From an uncultured Paraprevotella sp. (GTDB lineage: Bacteria; Bacteroidota; Bacteroidia; Bacteroidales; Bacteroidaceae), in assembly GCA_910586505.1 (NCBI GenBank), contig CAJUGV010000012.1:1-57937 (forward strand): a stretch of DNA of 57,937 nt, written 5' to 3'. A program made the translations under genes and the position numbers. The number at the start of each line of letters is the position of its first letter. Within the stretch, counting starts at the first letter, position 1. Positions 35,232-43,967 of this stretch are shown one piece after another. The notes beneath the pieces are model-generated. The model did no database searches. It was given only the letters and a program-made list of their open reading frames with translations, and was not told the DNA's origin.

Positions 35232-36236
35232 ATGGAAAGAATAAATGCAGTAATCACCGGAGTCGGCGGTTACGTTCCGGAATATGTCCTGAATAATGAC
35301 GAACTGTCAAGAATGGTCGATACGAACGATGAGTGGATAATGACCCGTATCGGTGTAAAGGAACGACGTATTCTTAACGAGGAAGGGCTGGGTACGAGCT
35401 ATATGGCCCGTAAGGCGGCCAAACAGTTGTTGCAAAAAACAGGTGTGGGTCCGGAGGAAATCGACTGTGTGATTGTCGCTACTTCTACTCCTGATTACCA
35501 TTTCCCTTCGGTGGCTTCCATCGTTATCGGCAAATTGGGTCTGACGAATGCTTTTGCCTATGATTTGCAGGCGGCATGCAGTGGGTTCCTTTTCGCTATG
35601 GATACAGCTTCGGCCCTGATAGAGAGTGGACGTTATAAGAAGATAATCGTTGTGGGTGCAGATAAGATGTCTTCGATGGTGGACTATACGGATCGTGCCA
35701 CTTGTCCGATTTTTGGCGACGGAGCCGCAGCCGTACTGGTTGAATCCACCACGGAAGATCTGGGCTGGAAAGATTCTTATTTGCGTACAGACGGCAAAGG
35801 ATTGCCGTTCCTGTGCATGAAGGCGGGCGGGTCCGCTTGTCCTCCTTCCTATTTTACGATAGACCATCGTTTGCATTACCTGCATCAGGAAGGCCGTACG
35901 GTATTTAAATTTGCCGTGACTAACATGAGCGATGCTTCTGCGTTGGTGGCCGAGCGTAACGGCCTGACGAAAGATAATATAGCTTGGGTTATTCCGCATC
36001 AGGCCAATGTGCGCATTATTGAGGCTGTGGCACACCGTCTGGAACTGCCGATGGAGAAAGTAATGTTGAATATACAGCGTTACGGTAATACCAGTGCTGC
36101 TACGTTGCCCTTGGCTTTGTGGGATTACGAACATCAACTCAAGAAGGGAGACAATTTGATTCTGACTGCTTTCGGTGCCGGATTTACCTGGGGAGCCGCT
36201 TATATGAAGTGGGGATACGACGGAGCCGGCAAGTAA
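35232..36236 (+). CDS. fabH: 3-oxoacyl-[acyl-carrier-protein] synthase III
   Basis: Condenses acetyl-CoA (or a branched primer) with malonyl-ACP to start fatty-acid synthesis. The 334-residue protein has the full catalytic triad: Cys116 in QAACSGFLFA, His256 in VIPHQANV and Asn286 in RYGNTSAA. The N-terminal VITGVGGYVPEYVL and ATSTPDYHFPSVAS are standard for the family. It follows rpmF, a widespread arrangement, with a terminator in between, and is followed by another terminator before era. Confidence 0.96.
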   Translation: MERINAVITGVGGYVPEYVLNNDELSRMVDTNDEWIMTRIGVKERRILNEEGLGTSYMARKAAKQLLQKTGVGPEEIDCVIVATSTPDYHFPSVASIVIGKLGLTNAFAYDLQAACSGFLFAMDTASALIESGRYKKIIVVGADKMSSMVDYTDRATCPIFGDGAAAVLVESTTEDLGWKDSYLRTDGKGLPFLCMKAGGSACPPSYFTIDHRLHYLHQEGRTVFKFAVTNMSDASALVAERNGLTKDNIAWVIPHQANVRIIEAVAHRLELPMEKVMLNIQRYGNTSAATLPLALWDYEHQLKKGDNLILTAFGAGFTWGAAYMKWGYDGAGK

Positions 36237-36279
36237 GATAAAGAAACAGCAGACTATTCTTTTTTTAACATGTATAGAA

Positions 36280-36309
36280 AACGCATCCGTTTATAGATGC
36301 GTTTTTTTA
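36280..36309 (+). terminator. terminator after fabH
   Basis: AAACGCATC and GATGCGTTT pair perfectly around CGTTTATA, followed by TTTT. The era start codon is 22 bases further on. Confidence 0.8.
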
Positions 36310-36330
36310 TTCAAGAACGTAAGAACGATT

Positions 36331-37215
36331 ATGGCACATAAAGCCGGTTTTGTAAATATTGTAGGTAACCCGAATGTGGGTAAGTCTACGCTGATGAATC
36401 TTCTTGTGGGTGAACGTATTTCCATTGCTACGTTTAAGGCACAGACCACGCGCCATCGTATTATGGGCATTCTGAATACGGAGGACATGCAGATATGTTT
36501 TTCCGATACCCCCGGAGTGCTGAAGCCTAATTATAAATTGCAGGAGTCTATGCTGAACTTCTCGGAGTCGGCTTTGCAGGATGCCGATGTGTTGCTGTAT
36601 GTGACGGATATGGTAGAGACTCCGGACAAGAATGCGGAATTTCTGGAAAAGGTGTCGAGGATGGATGTGCCTGTGTTGCTGCTCATCAATAAGATTGATG
36701 TGAGCAATCAGCAAGAGCTTACGGCGAAGGTGGAAGCCTGGCATGAAGTATTGCCCAAGGCGGAGATTATTCCAATTTCCGCATTGTGCAAGTTTAATGT
36801 TGATGCGGTGCTGGGACGAATCAAGGAACTGTTGCCGGATTCTCCTCCTTACTTCGGAAAAGACCAGTGGACAGACAAGCCGGCCCGTTTCTTTGTAACG
36901 GAAATAATCCGCGAGAAGATACTGCTTTATTATGACAAGGAGATTCCTTATTCGGTAGAAGTAGTAGTGGAGCGCTTCAAGGAAGAGGCGAAGTCCATTC
37001 ATATCAATGTGGTTATTTATGTTGAAAGGGACTCGCAGAAAGGTATCCTTATCGGCCATCGTGGAGTGGCTTTGAAGAAGGTGTCTACGGAAGCGCGCAA
37101 GTCATTGGAGAAGTTCTTCGGTAAGAGTATTTACCTAGAGACTTTTGTGAAAGTGGATAAAGACTGGAGAAGTTCGGAGAGGGCTTTGAAGTCGTTCGGA
37201 TATAATATGGATTAA
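36331..37215 (+). CDS. era: GTPase Era
   Basis: A ribosome-assembly GTPase that binds the 3' end of 16S rRNA. The 294-residue protein has G1 GNPNVGKST, the switch region TTRHRIMG, G3 DTPGVLKP, G4 NKID, and a C-terminal KH domain with LIGHRGVALKKVSTEAR. der follows 33 bases later on the same strand, so the two GTPases are probably co-expressed. Confidence 0.97.
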   Translation: MAHKAGFVNIVGNPNVGKSTLMNLLVGERISIATFKAQTTRHRIMGILNTEDMQICFSDTPGVLKPNYKLQESMLNFSESALQDADVLLYVTDMVETPDKNAEFLEKVSRMDVPVLLLINKIDVSNQQELTAKVEAWHEVLPKAEIIPISALCKFNVDAVLGRIKELLPDSPPYFGKDQWTDKPARFFVTEIIREKILLYYDKEIPYSVEVVVERFKEEAKSIHINVVIYVERDSQKGILIGHRGVALKKVSTEARKSLEKFFGKSIYLETFVKVDKDWRSSERALKSFGYNMD

Positions 37216-37248
37216 CAATCAGGCTGTGAAGCCGAAATACAATGTAAT

Positions 37249-38562
37249 ATGGGAAATATAGTAGCGATTGTCGGACGCCCGAATGTGGGTAAGTCTACTC
37301 TTTTTAACCGTTTGACGCAGACCCGTCATGCGATTGTCAGTGATGAGGCCGGAACGACGCGCGACCGTCAGTACGGGAAATCGGAATGGACCGGACGCGA
37401 GTTTTCAGTAATTGACACCGGTGGATGGGTGGTTAATTCGGATGATATTTTTGAAGAGGAAATACGGAAGCAGGTGACGCTGGCTACGGAGGAGGCTGAT
37501 GTAATACTGTTTCTTGTGGATGTCAGGAACGGGCTGACCGATTTGGATGAGGCGGTAGGCCATATTCTGCGGCGTACGAAAAAGCCTGTGGTGTTGGTAT
37601 GCAATAAGGCCGATACTACAGAGTGGAGTTATAATGCCGCCGAGTTTTATTCGCTGGGGCTGGGAGACCCTTATTGTATTTCGGCTGCAACGGGTAGCGG
37701 TACGGGGGATTTGCTTGACTTGGTTGTATCTAAATTCCCCAAAGAAGCTGATCATGCGGCAGAAGAAGACATACCGCGCTTTGCTGTCGTTGGGCGTCCG
37801 AATGCGGGGAAGTCCAGTCTGATAAATGCTTTTATCGGCGAGGAGCGCAACATCGTGACGGATATAGCCGGTACTACGCGCGATTCCATCTATACACGTT
37901 ATACCAAGTTCGGTTTTGACTTTTACCTTGTAGATACAGCGGGTATCCGTCGCAAAAACAAGGTGACGGAGGATTTGGAGTACTATTCTGTTATGCGTTC
38001 TATCCGTGCCATAGAGAATTCGGATGTCTGTGTGCTGATGATTGATGCGGAGCGTGGCATAGAAGCGCAGGATCTGAACATATTCCAATTGATACAGCGC
38101 AACAACAAGAGCCTTGTGGTGGTGGTGAACAAGTGGGATCTGGTGGAGGATAAGACTACGACGGTGATGAATGAATATGAGTATGCCATCCGCCATCGTA
38201 TGGCTCCTTTTGATGATTTTCCTATAATTTTTGCATCGGCATTGTCCAAACAGCGCATATTCAAGGTGCTCGAAACGGCGAAGGAGGTTTATGAGAACAG
38301 AAAGAAGCGTGTGTCTACCGCTAAGCTTAACGAAGAGATGCTTCCCCTTATCGAGGCGTATCCGCCCCCTTCGATAAAAGGCAAGTATATCAAGATAAAA
38401 TACTGTATGCAGTTGCCCGCCACGCAGATACCTTCATTTGTCTTTTATGCCAACCTGCCGCAGTATGTGAAAGAGCCTTACCGTCGTTTCCTTGAGAACA
38501 AGATACGTGAGCGTTGGGACTTTACCGGCACGCCCATTAATATATTTATCCGCCAGAAGTGA
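37249..38562 (+). CDS. der: ribosome-associated GTPase Der (EngA)
   Basis: A GTPase with two G domains needed for 50S subunit assembly. The 437-residue protein has G1 motifs GRPNVGKST near residue 8 and GRPNAGKSS near 182, G3 motifs DTGG and DTAG, G4 motifs NKAD and NKWD, and a C-terminal KH-like domain. Its stop overlaps the start of a small lipoprotein gene as TGATG. Confidence 0.97.
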   Translation: MGNIVAIVGRPNVGKSTLFNRLTQTRHAIVSDEAGTTRDRQYGKSEWTGREFSVIDTGGWVVNSDDIFEEEIRKQVTLATEEADVILFLVDVRNGLTDLDEAVGHILRRTKKPVVLVCNKADTTEWSYNAAEFYSLGLGDPYCISAATGSGTGDLLDLVVSKFPKEADHAAEEDIPRFAVVGRPNAGKSSLINAFIGEERNIVTDIAGTTRDSIYTRYTKFGFDFYLVDTAGIRRKNKVTEDLEYYSVMRSIRAIENSDVCVLMIDAERGIEAQDLNIFQLIQRNNKSLVVVVNKWDLVEDKTTTVMNEYEYAIRHRMAPFDDFPIIFASALSKQRIFKVLETAKEVYENRKKRVSTAKLNEEMLPLIEAYPPPSIKGKYIKIKYCMQLPATQIPSFVFYANLPQYVKEPYRRFLENKIRERWDFTGTPINIFIRQK

Positions 38563-38948
38563 TGAGGTCGATCGTGTCATTGGCTGCCGTTTTTTTAGGC
38601 GTATCGTTGTGGGTGTCCTGTCGGGAAAAGGGGCCGGACGAGGCGTCGCGGGCGGCAGAGATGTATTACAATTACATTATTGACGGAAAGTATGATGAGT
38701 TTGTGCGTTCCATAGCCTATAGCGACAGTATGACGGATGAGTATCGTGCGCAGATGGTTGATCTCGTGGCGCAGTATGCCGCACGTGAGAAATCCGGCAG
38801 GGGCGGGTTGGCCGCAGTGCGTATTCTGAGGGATACGGTTGCGGGTGATGTGGCCAGTGTCTTTCTGGAAGTCGTGTTTGGCGACAGTACCCGTGAGGAG
38901 GTCTCTTTGCCGATGGTGAAGTGCGGGGATGTATGGAAGATGCAGTGA
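38562..38948 (+). CDS. small putative lipoprotein, DUF4878-like
   Basis: A 128-residue protein. A short N-terminal hydrophobic segment ends SLWVSC, which fits a relaxed Bacteroides lipobox although the -3 residue is Trp. The mature part has helices followed by beta strands (EMYYNYIIDGKYDEFV, then a strand set ending CGDVWKMQ), as in NTF2-like DUF4878 lipoproteins. The ATG overlaps the der stop; a GTG one codon earlier is in frame. The function is unknown. Confidence 0.7.
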   Translation: MRSIVSLAAVFLGVSLWVSCREKGPDEASRAAEMYYNYIIDGKYDEFVRSIAYSDSMTDEYRAQMVDLVAQYAAREKSGRGGLAAVRILRDTVAGDVASVFLEVVFGDSTREEVSLPMVKCGDVWKMQ

Positions 38949-38966
38949 GCGGCATCCTGAAAGTTA

Positions 38967-39009
38967 CAGCCGGTTAATTATTCCTGAAAAAAGAATAATT
39001 AACCGGCTG
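38967..39009. terminator. strong terminator between the lipoprotein gene and tpx
   Basis: Arms CAGCCGGTTAATTATTC and its exact complement pair over 17 bases around CTGAAAAAA, followed by AAATGTTTTTA. Confidence 0.82.
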
Positions 39010-39035
39010 AAATGTTTTTATGCCGTTCTTTTGCG

Positions 39036-39043
39036 TATATTTG
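39036..39043 (+). promoter_or_regulatory. -7 box of tpx
   Basis: TATATTTG matches TAnnTTTG. Transcription would begin near 39050, which rules out the in-frame ATG at 39020 as the tpx start. Confidence 0.6.
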
Positions 39044-39112
39044 TGTGCAGGCCTTCGGGTTCTGTCCGGATCATGTCTGTTGCATGCCGGAATACTTAAC
39101 ATGAAAAGAACT

Positions 39113-39622
39113 ATGAAGCAGTTTGAAACAGTGACTTTTAAAGGGAGTGAAGTTCACACCGGCGGAGTGATGCCTCAGGTAGGTGAGATGGCGCCCGACT
39201 TTACAGCCGTGGCCGGTGATTTGAGTGAGTTGACGCTTGCCGGTTTTAAGGGAAAGCGTGTGGTACTGAATATATTTCCCAGTCTTGATACGTCTGTGTG
39301 CGCGATGTCCGTACGTAGATTCAATAAAATGGCGGCCGCTCTGGATGATGTCCAGGTGCTGGCGGTGTCCATGGATTTGCCTTTTGCACAAGGACGTTTC
39401 TGTACGGTGGAAGGCATTGAAAGGGTGAAGCCCGTATCATTATTCCGCAGTAAGGACTTTGCGGATAGCTATGGTCTGATGATGGTTGACGGGCCTTTGG
39501 CCGGATTGACTGCCCGTGCGGTGATTGTTGTGGACGAAGAAGGGCGGGTGGCCTACGTCCAGCTTGTTCCGGAGATAACGGAAGAGCCTGATTATGATGC
39601 CGTGTTTGCAGTCTTGAAATAA
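39113..39622 (+). CDS. tpx: thiol peroxidase (Tpx)
   Basis: A peroxiredoxin that reduces hydrogen peroxide and lipid hydroperoxides using thioredoxin. With the ATG at 39113 the protein has 169 residues and starts MKQFETVTFKG, as in the family. The peroxidatic Cys63 is in SLDTSVCAMS and the resolving Cys97 is in GRFCTVEG. An ATG four codons earlier (39101) is possible. It is monocistronic, between two strong hairpins. In an anaerobe it contributes to oxygen tolerance. Confidence 0.95.
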   Translation: MKQFETVTFKGSEVHTGGVMPQVGEMAPDFTAVAGDLSELTLAGFKGKRVVLNIFPSLDTSVCAMSVRRFNKMAAALDDVQVLAVSMDLPFAQGRFCTVEGIERVKPVSLFRSKDFADSYGLMMVDGPLAGLTARAVIVVDEEGRVAYVQLVPEITEEPDYDAVFAVLK

Positions 39623-39647
39623 GCCGGCTTTTCAGTGGATAGAAAGA

Positions 39648-39684
39648 AACGTCATCTTTGCCGTCAGGCAAAGGTGGCGTTTTT
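39648..39684 (+). terminator. tpx terminator
   Basis: AACGTCATCTTTGCC pairs with GGCAAAGGTGGCGTT (15 pairs including two wobbles) around GTCA, running into TTTTT. Confidence 0.85.
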
Positions 39685-39786
39685 ATATGATGTGCTTTAT
39701 TGTGTCGGGGTGATGTAAGGTGTTGTTATTCTTTACTTTGTTTCCCGGTTTTGCAATGTGTTGATTTTCAGGGTTCGGAAGGACTG

Positions 39787-39874
39787 AAAAAATGCTCCGC
39801 AAGCCGGCGGATTTCGGTGCGGACAAAAATAAATTTTCATGCGGAGCATTTTTCAAAATACTCCGCATGAAAAT
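39787..39874. repeat. palindromic element with three half-sites
   Basis: Positions 39833-39874 form a 42-base near-perfect palindrome: the arm ATTTTCATGCGGAGCATTTT, two central bases, and the complementary arm with one mismatch. A third half-site AAAAATGCTCCGCA lies at 39788-39801. Related copies occur at 13954-13972 and 29007-29026. Confidence 0.8.
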
Positions 39875-39939
39875 CCGGTCCTCTGCTTATGTCCGATTTT
39901 TTTAGGCATAAGAAAGGGATGCGGGCAGGAGTTGCCGTG

Positions 39940-40695
39940 TTATTTATTGGCTTCCTTGACTTTGCGGAAGAGGTCGGACGCGAAGATGAAACTGTTGAGG
40001 CGTTCGTTTGTGGAACCCATAATCTCATCTTTGTTTCCCTGCCATTCTTTCCGTCCTTCGTAGATGTAGAGGATGTTTTCTCCGATCCCCATGACAGAAT
40101 TCATATCATGGGTGTTGATGATGGTGGTCATGTTGAACTCCACGGTAATGTCATGTATCAGTTCGTCTATTACCAGCGAGGTTTTAGGGTCGAGGCCGGA
40201 GTTCGGCTCGTCGCAAAACAGGTATTTGGGATTGAGTGCGATAGCTCTTGCGATGGCCACCCGCTTCTGCATGCCTCCGCTTATCTCATCGGGGAATTTC
40301 TTCTGAGCTTCTATCAGATTGACCCGGTCAAGACAGAATTGTGCACGTTTTACCCGTTCTGCATAAGACTTTCTCGAGAACATATCGAGCGGAAACATGA
40401 CATTCTCCAATACGGTCATGGAATCGAAAAGGGCTGCGCTCTGGAAGATCATTCCCATCTCCCTGCGAAGCAGTTTCCATTCCTGTTTGTTCATCGTCAC
40501 AAGATCCCGTCCGTCATAGAGCACTTCACCGGATGTGGGGCGGAACAGTCCGACGATACATTTCATCAGCACCGTTTTTCCCGATCCGCTTTGTCCTATG
40601 ATCAGATTTGTCTTTCCGTTTTCAAACACGCTGTTGATGTCTTTCAGCACTTCTTTGTCTTCGAAAGACTTATATAGTGATTTAACTTCTATCAT
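39940..40695 (-). CDS. mlaF: ABC transporter ATPase, MlaF-like
   Basis: The ATP-hydrolysing subunit of an Mla-type phospholipid transporter at the inner membrane. The 251-residue protein has Walker A GQSGSGKT, the Q loop MIFQSAALFD, the signature ISGGMQKRVAIARA, Walker B LFCDEPNSGLDP and the switch His in NTHDM. Its ATG overlaps the mlaE stop (TGATG), so translation is coupled. The frame is open upstream but overlaps mlaE and is not used. The MlaD-type substrate-binding protein is not in this window. Confidence 0.93.
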   Translation of the reverse strand: MIEVKSLYKSFEDKEVLKDINSVFENGKTNLIIGQSGSGKTVLMKCIVGLFRPTSGEVLYDGRDLVTMNKQEWKLLRREMGMIFQSAALFDSMTVLENVMFPLDMFSRKSYAERVKRAQFCLDRVNLIEAQKKFPDEISGGMQKRVAIARAIALNPKYLFCDEPNSGLDPKTSLVIDELIHDITVEFNMTTIINTHDMNSVMGIGENILYIYEGRKEWQGNKDEIMGSTNERLNSFIFASDLFRKVKEANK

Positions 40696-41441
40696 CAGGA
40701 TAACAATTGAGTCAGTAATACATCGGAGAAAAGGATGAGCACGCTGCTGCTCACCACGGAGTTGGTGCTGGCCTTTCCCACCTCTACGGATCCGCCTTCG
40801 ACCGTATAGCCGTAGAAGGCCGATACGCTGGTGATGACGAAAGCGAAGAAAATGGATTTGATGAATCCCATCCAGACGTACCATTCGTTAAAGTCATGCT
40901 GTAGTCCCAGCGTAAGGTCGTCTATCGTGATCACCTGTCCTATGACAGACGTGGCATAGGCCCCCACAAAACCCGAAAAGATGCTGAAACAGACGAGGAA
41001 CGGCATCATGGTCATCATGCCCAGCACTTTTGGCAGGATGAGATAATTGGCCGAGTTCACTCCCATGATTTCAAGGGCGTCGATCTGCTGCGTGACGCGC
41101 ATGGTGCCGATCTCCGAAGCTATATTCGATCCCACTTTTCCGGCCAGGATCAGGCACATGATGGAGGATGAGAATTCCAGGAGCATGATTTCCCGCGTCG
41201 TGTATCCCGTGACGAATTTCGGCATCCAGGGGCTTTGGATGTTCAGTTTGATCTGTATGCAGATAACGGCTCCTATAAAGAATGAAATCAAAAGTACGAT
41301 GCCGATGGAATCCACTCCCAATTGGCTCATTTCCTTTATATATTGTTTAAAAAACATTCTCATTCTTTCGGGACGGGAGAATGTGCGTCCCATCAGTGCG
41401 AGATAACGCCCGAATGTGGCCAGACTTTTGTTGAGTAACAT
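40695..41441 (-). CDS. mlaE: ABC transporter permease, MlaE-like
   Basis: The membrane subunit of the Mla-type lipid transporter that maintains outer-membrane asymmetry. The 248-residue protein has five or so hydrophobic helices and the family pattern LILAGKVGSNIASEIGTMRV followed by EQ-like QIDALEIMGVN, typical of MlaE/YrbE. It shares a 131-base divergent intergenic region with lptB, and a -7 box lies 23 bases before the ATG. Pairing with mlaF is direct. Confidence 0.94.
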   Translation of the reverse strand: MLLNKSLATFGRYLALMGRTFSRPERMRMFFKQYIKEMSQLGVDSIGIVLLISFFIGAVICIQIKLNIQSPWMPKFVTGYTTREIMLLEFSSSIMCLILAGKVGSNIASEIGTMRVTQQIDALEIMGVNSANYLILPKVLGMMTMMPFLVCFSIFSGFVGAYATSVIGQVITIDDLTLGLQHDFNEWYVWMGFIKSIFFAFVITSVSAFYGYTVEGGSVEVGKASTNSVVSSSVLILFSDVLLTQLLS

Positions 41442-41463
41442 ATTCCGTACTTTTTAAATCATA

Positions 41464-41471
41464 CAAAATTA
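41464..41471 (-). promoter_or_regulatory. -7 box of mlaE
   Basis: On the minus strand this reads TAATTTTG, matching TAnnTTTG, 22 bases before the start codon. Confidence 0.55.
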
Positions 41472-41546
41472 ATGAAAATCCGCTAAAAAGGCGCTACGGC
41501 CCCGAAATAGTTTTGCGCAAGGGGCGGCTTTTTAATACAATTTTCG

Positions 41547-41554
41547 TATTTTTG
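41547..41554 (+). promoter_or_regulatory. -7 box of lptB
   Basis: TATTTTTG matches the consensus, 18 bases before the lptB ATG. The -33 region has only T-rich sequence. Confidence 0.5.
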
Positions 41555-41572
41555 TACGCAAATTTGTAGTTT

Positions 41573-42382
41573 ATGGAAGAAACTCTTTCTCAGGACGGTC
41601 GGAATGAAAGGCTGGTGCTTCGTACAGAAGGGCTTGTCAAGACGTACGGCAAGCGTACGGTGGTGAATCATGTATCGTTCGATGTCAAGCAGGGAGAGAT
41701 CGTAGGGTTGCTCGGACCGAACGGGGCAGGCAAGACTACGTCATTCTATATGACTACGGGGCTGGTGGTGCCCAATGAGGGCCGCATATTCATCGGTGAT
41801 CTGGAAATCACCGATTTTCCTGTCTACAAGCGGGCCCGTAACGGCATCGGCTATCTGGCACAGGAGGCTTCCGTTTTCCGCAAGATGACGGTGGAGGATA
41901 ATATTGCTTCCGTGCTTGAGATGACGGGAAAGCCGGAGGATTACCGGCGTGAGAAGTTGGAGAGCCTTATTTCGGAATTTAGCCTGCAGAAGGTGAGAAA
42001 GAATTTGGGTGACAGGCTTTCGGGAGGTGAGCGCCGGCGTACGGAAATCGCGCGTTGTCTGGCTATCGATCCTAAATTTATTATGCTGGACGAACCGTTT
42101 GCAGGAGTGGATCCCATTGCGGTGGAAGACATTCAGTATATCGTGTGGAAACTGAAGCAACGCAACATAGGGGTGCTGATCACCGACCATAATGTGGAGG
42201 AGACGCTCTGTATTACCGACCGGGCCTATCTGCTTTTCGAGGGGCAGATCTTGTTTCAAGGGTCGCCTAAGGAATTGTCAGAGAATGAAGTGGTGCGGGC
42301 CAAATATCTGACGAACAGCTTTGTGCTTCGTCTGAAAGACTTCCAAAAGATAGATGAAGAAAAAAGTGCGCAGGGGCTTTGA
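41573..42382 (+). CDS. lptB: LPS export ABC transporter ATPase LptB
   Basis: The motor subunit that drives lipopolysaccharide from the inner membrane to the outer membrane. The 269-residue protein has Walker A GPNGAGKT, the Q loop YLAQEASVF, the signature RLSGGERRRTEIAR, Walker B MLDEPFAGVDP and the switch His in TDHNV. The wording around the signature is characteristic of LptB. The C-terminus is longer than in E. coli. It is divergent from mlaE, placing two envelope lipid transport units side by side. Confidence 0.95.
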   Translation: MEETLSQDGRNERLVLRTEGLVKTYGKRTVVNHVSFDVKQGEIVGLLGPNGAGKTTSFYMTTGLVVPNEGRIFIGDLEITDFPVYKRARNGIGYLAQEASVFRKMTVEDNIASVLEMTGKPEDYRREKLESLISEFSLQKVRKNLGDRLSGGERRRTEIARCLAIDPKFIMLDEPFAGVDPIAVEDIQYIVWKLKQRNIGVLITDHNVEETLCITDRAYLLFEGQILFQGSPKELSENEVVRAKYLTNSFVLRLKDFQKIDEEKSAQGL

Positions 42383-42411
42383 TAAATTAAAAGAATAAGG
42401 CTATCTTTGCA

Positions 42412-42419
42412 CGCGCTGA
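42412..42419 (+). promoter_or_regulatory. -7 box of tig
   Basis: TATCTTTG matches TAnnTTTG and is 57 bases before the tig ATG. Confidence 0.6.
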
Positions 42420-42476
42420 AATGTGCGGCGTAATGGACATGGTAAAGTAATTACATATAAATAATAAGACGATAAA

Positions 42477-43832
42477 ATGAATATTTCATTAGAAAACATT
42501 GACAAAGTAAGCGCCGTGCTTACTATTAAGATGGAAAAAGCCGACTATGCCGATAGAGTAGAGAAGGCTTTGAAGGACTTTCGCAAAAAGGCGAGCATGC
42601 CTGGTTTCCGTCCGGGACAGGTGCCTATGGGGCTGTTGAAAAAACGTTTCGGTAAGGATATTACTGCTGAGGAAGTAAACAAGCTGTTGGGTGAGAAACT
42701 GTATGCTTATATCAAAGATAATAATCTGAACATTTTGGGTGAACCTCTGCCGAGCGAAGATCGTCAGCAGAACATCGATTTTGATACGATGGAAGAATTC
42801 TCGTTTGCCTTTGACATAGCTTTGGCTCCGGATTTCAAGGCGGAACTCGGTGCGGAAGACACAGTGGATTATTATGATATCCAGGTGGATGACAAGATGG
42901 TGGACGGACAGGTGAATATGTACGCCCAGCGTGCGGGAAGCTATGAGCATGTAGACAGCTACGAAGCTAAGGATATGGTGAAAGGACTGCTGGCTGAGCT
43001 GGACGAGAACGGAAACACCAAGGAAGGCGGTGTGCAGGTGGAAGGTGCCGTGATGCTGCCCGAATATATGAAGAACGATGAGCAGAAAGCGATCTTCAGC
43101 GGATGCAAGGTGAACGATGTGCTGGTGTTCAATCCTCACAAGGCGTATGACGGTCATGATGTGGAGATTTCCTCTTTGTTGAAGATCAAGAAGGAAGACG
43201 CTCCTGCCATGACTTCCGATTTTAGCTTCCAGGTGCAGGAGATCACCCGTTTCAAGGAAGCCGAATTGAACCAGGCTTTGTTCGACGAGGTGTTTGGTAA
43301 GGACGCTGTGAGCAGTGAGGAGGAATTCCGTAATAAGATTAAGGAGGTGATGGCTGAGCAGTTTGTAGCCGACAGCGATTACAAGTTCATTCTCGACGTG
43401 CGCGCTTACATGATGAACAAGGTTGGCAAGCTGGAATTCCCCGATGCTTTCTTGAAGCGTTTCATGCGTGTAAGCAATGCTGATAAGGGTGAGAAGTTCG
43501 TGGAGGAAAATTACGACCGGAGCATCGAAGAACTGACCTGGCACCTGATTAAGGAACAGTTGGTGAAAGCCTATGCCATTAAGGTGGAAAGAGAAGACAT
43601 GGTTGAAACCGCAAAGAATATAACGAAGATTCAGTTTGCACAATACGGCATGATCAATATGCCCGAAGATGTGCTGAACAATTATGCCAATGAAATGCTG
43701 AAGAAGCAGGATCAGGTGGAATCTTTGTTGAACCGCAGTGTGGAGAACAAACTGGCGGCTGCCCTGAAAGCTGTGGTGAAACTGAACAGGAAAGAAATAA
43801 GCGTAGAAGAATTCAATAAGCTTTTTGCTTGA
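42477..43832 (+). CDS. tig: trigger factor
   Basis: A ribosome-bound chaperone that receives nascent chains. The 451-residue protein has the N-terminal ribosome-binding region with FRKKASMPGFRPGQVPMGLLKKRFG near residues 33-57 (core GFRPGQVP), a degenerate prolyl-isomerase domain in the middle, and a long helical C-terminal domain. The order tig-clpP-clpX is conserved in many bacteria and is kept here. Confidence 0.94.
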   Translation: MNISLENIDKVSAVLTIKMEKADYADRVEKALKDFRKKASMPGFRPGQVPMGLLKKRFGKDITAEEVNKLLGEKLYAYIKDNNLNILGEPLPSEDRQQNIDFDTMEEFSFAFDIALAPDFKAELGAEDTVDYYDIQVDDKMVDGQVNMYAQRAGSYEHVDSYEAKDMVKGLLAELDENGNTKEGGVQVEGAVMLPEYMKNDEQKAIFSGCKVNDVLVFNPHKAYDGHDVEISSLLKIKKEDAPAMTSDFSFQVQEITRFKEAELNQALFDEVFGKDAVSSEEEFRNKIKEVMAEQFVADSDYKFILDVRAYMMNKVGKLEFPDAFLKRFMRVSNADKGEKFVEENYDRSIEELTWHLIKEQLVKAYAIKVEREDMVETAKNITKIQFAQYGMINMPEDVLNNYANEMLKKQDQVESLLNRSVENKLAAALKAVVKLNRKEISVEEFNKLFA

Positions 43833-43876
43833 TTTCCTGGCTGGACAGGTCTTATTTTTGAAATAAAAAAGTAAGA

Positions 43877-43949
43877 AAGGAAACTCCCGGACATGTCTTT
43901 CCGTGCATTATCAGTAATGACGGAACAATGTCCAGGCGTTTCCTTTTTT
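43877..43949 (+). terminator. long composite hairpin between tig and clpP
   Basis: AAGGAAAC...GGACAT pairs with ATGTCC...GTTTCCTT, and the loop holds a second stem TCCGT/CATTA with TAATG/ACGGA. A run of six T follows. It lies 18 bases before the clpP ATG on the same strand, so it may be an attenuator. Confidence 0.75.
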
Positions 43950-43967
43950 CAACATAAACAGATAACA

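Larger units (their letters stand above)
39623..39939. other. 317-base convergent gap with terminator and palindromic repeat
   Basis: The left part holds the tpx terminator. The right part, 39787-39874, holds a palindromic element. Between them (39690-39780) I see nothing. Confidence 0.6.

Noticed and set aside
43893..43967. A 25-residue N-terminal extension of ClpP
   Set aside because: It is encoded by the terminator hairpin and is absent from the family N-terminus.
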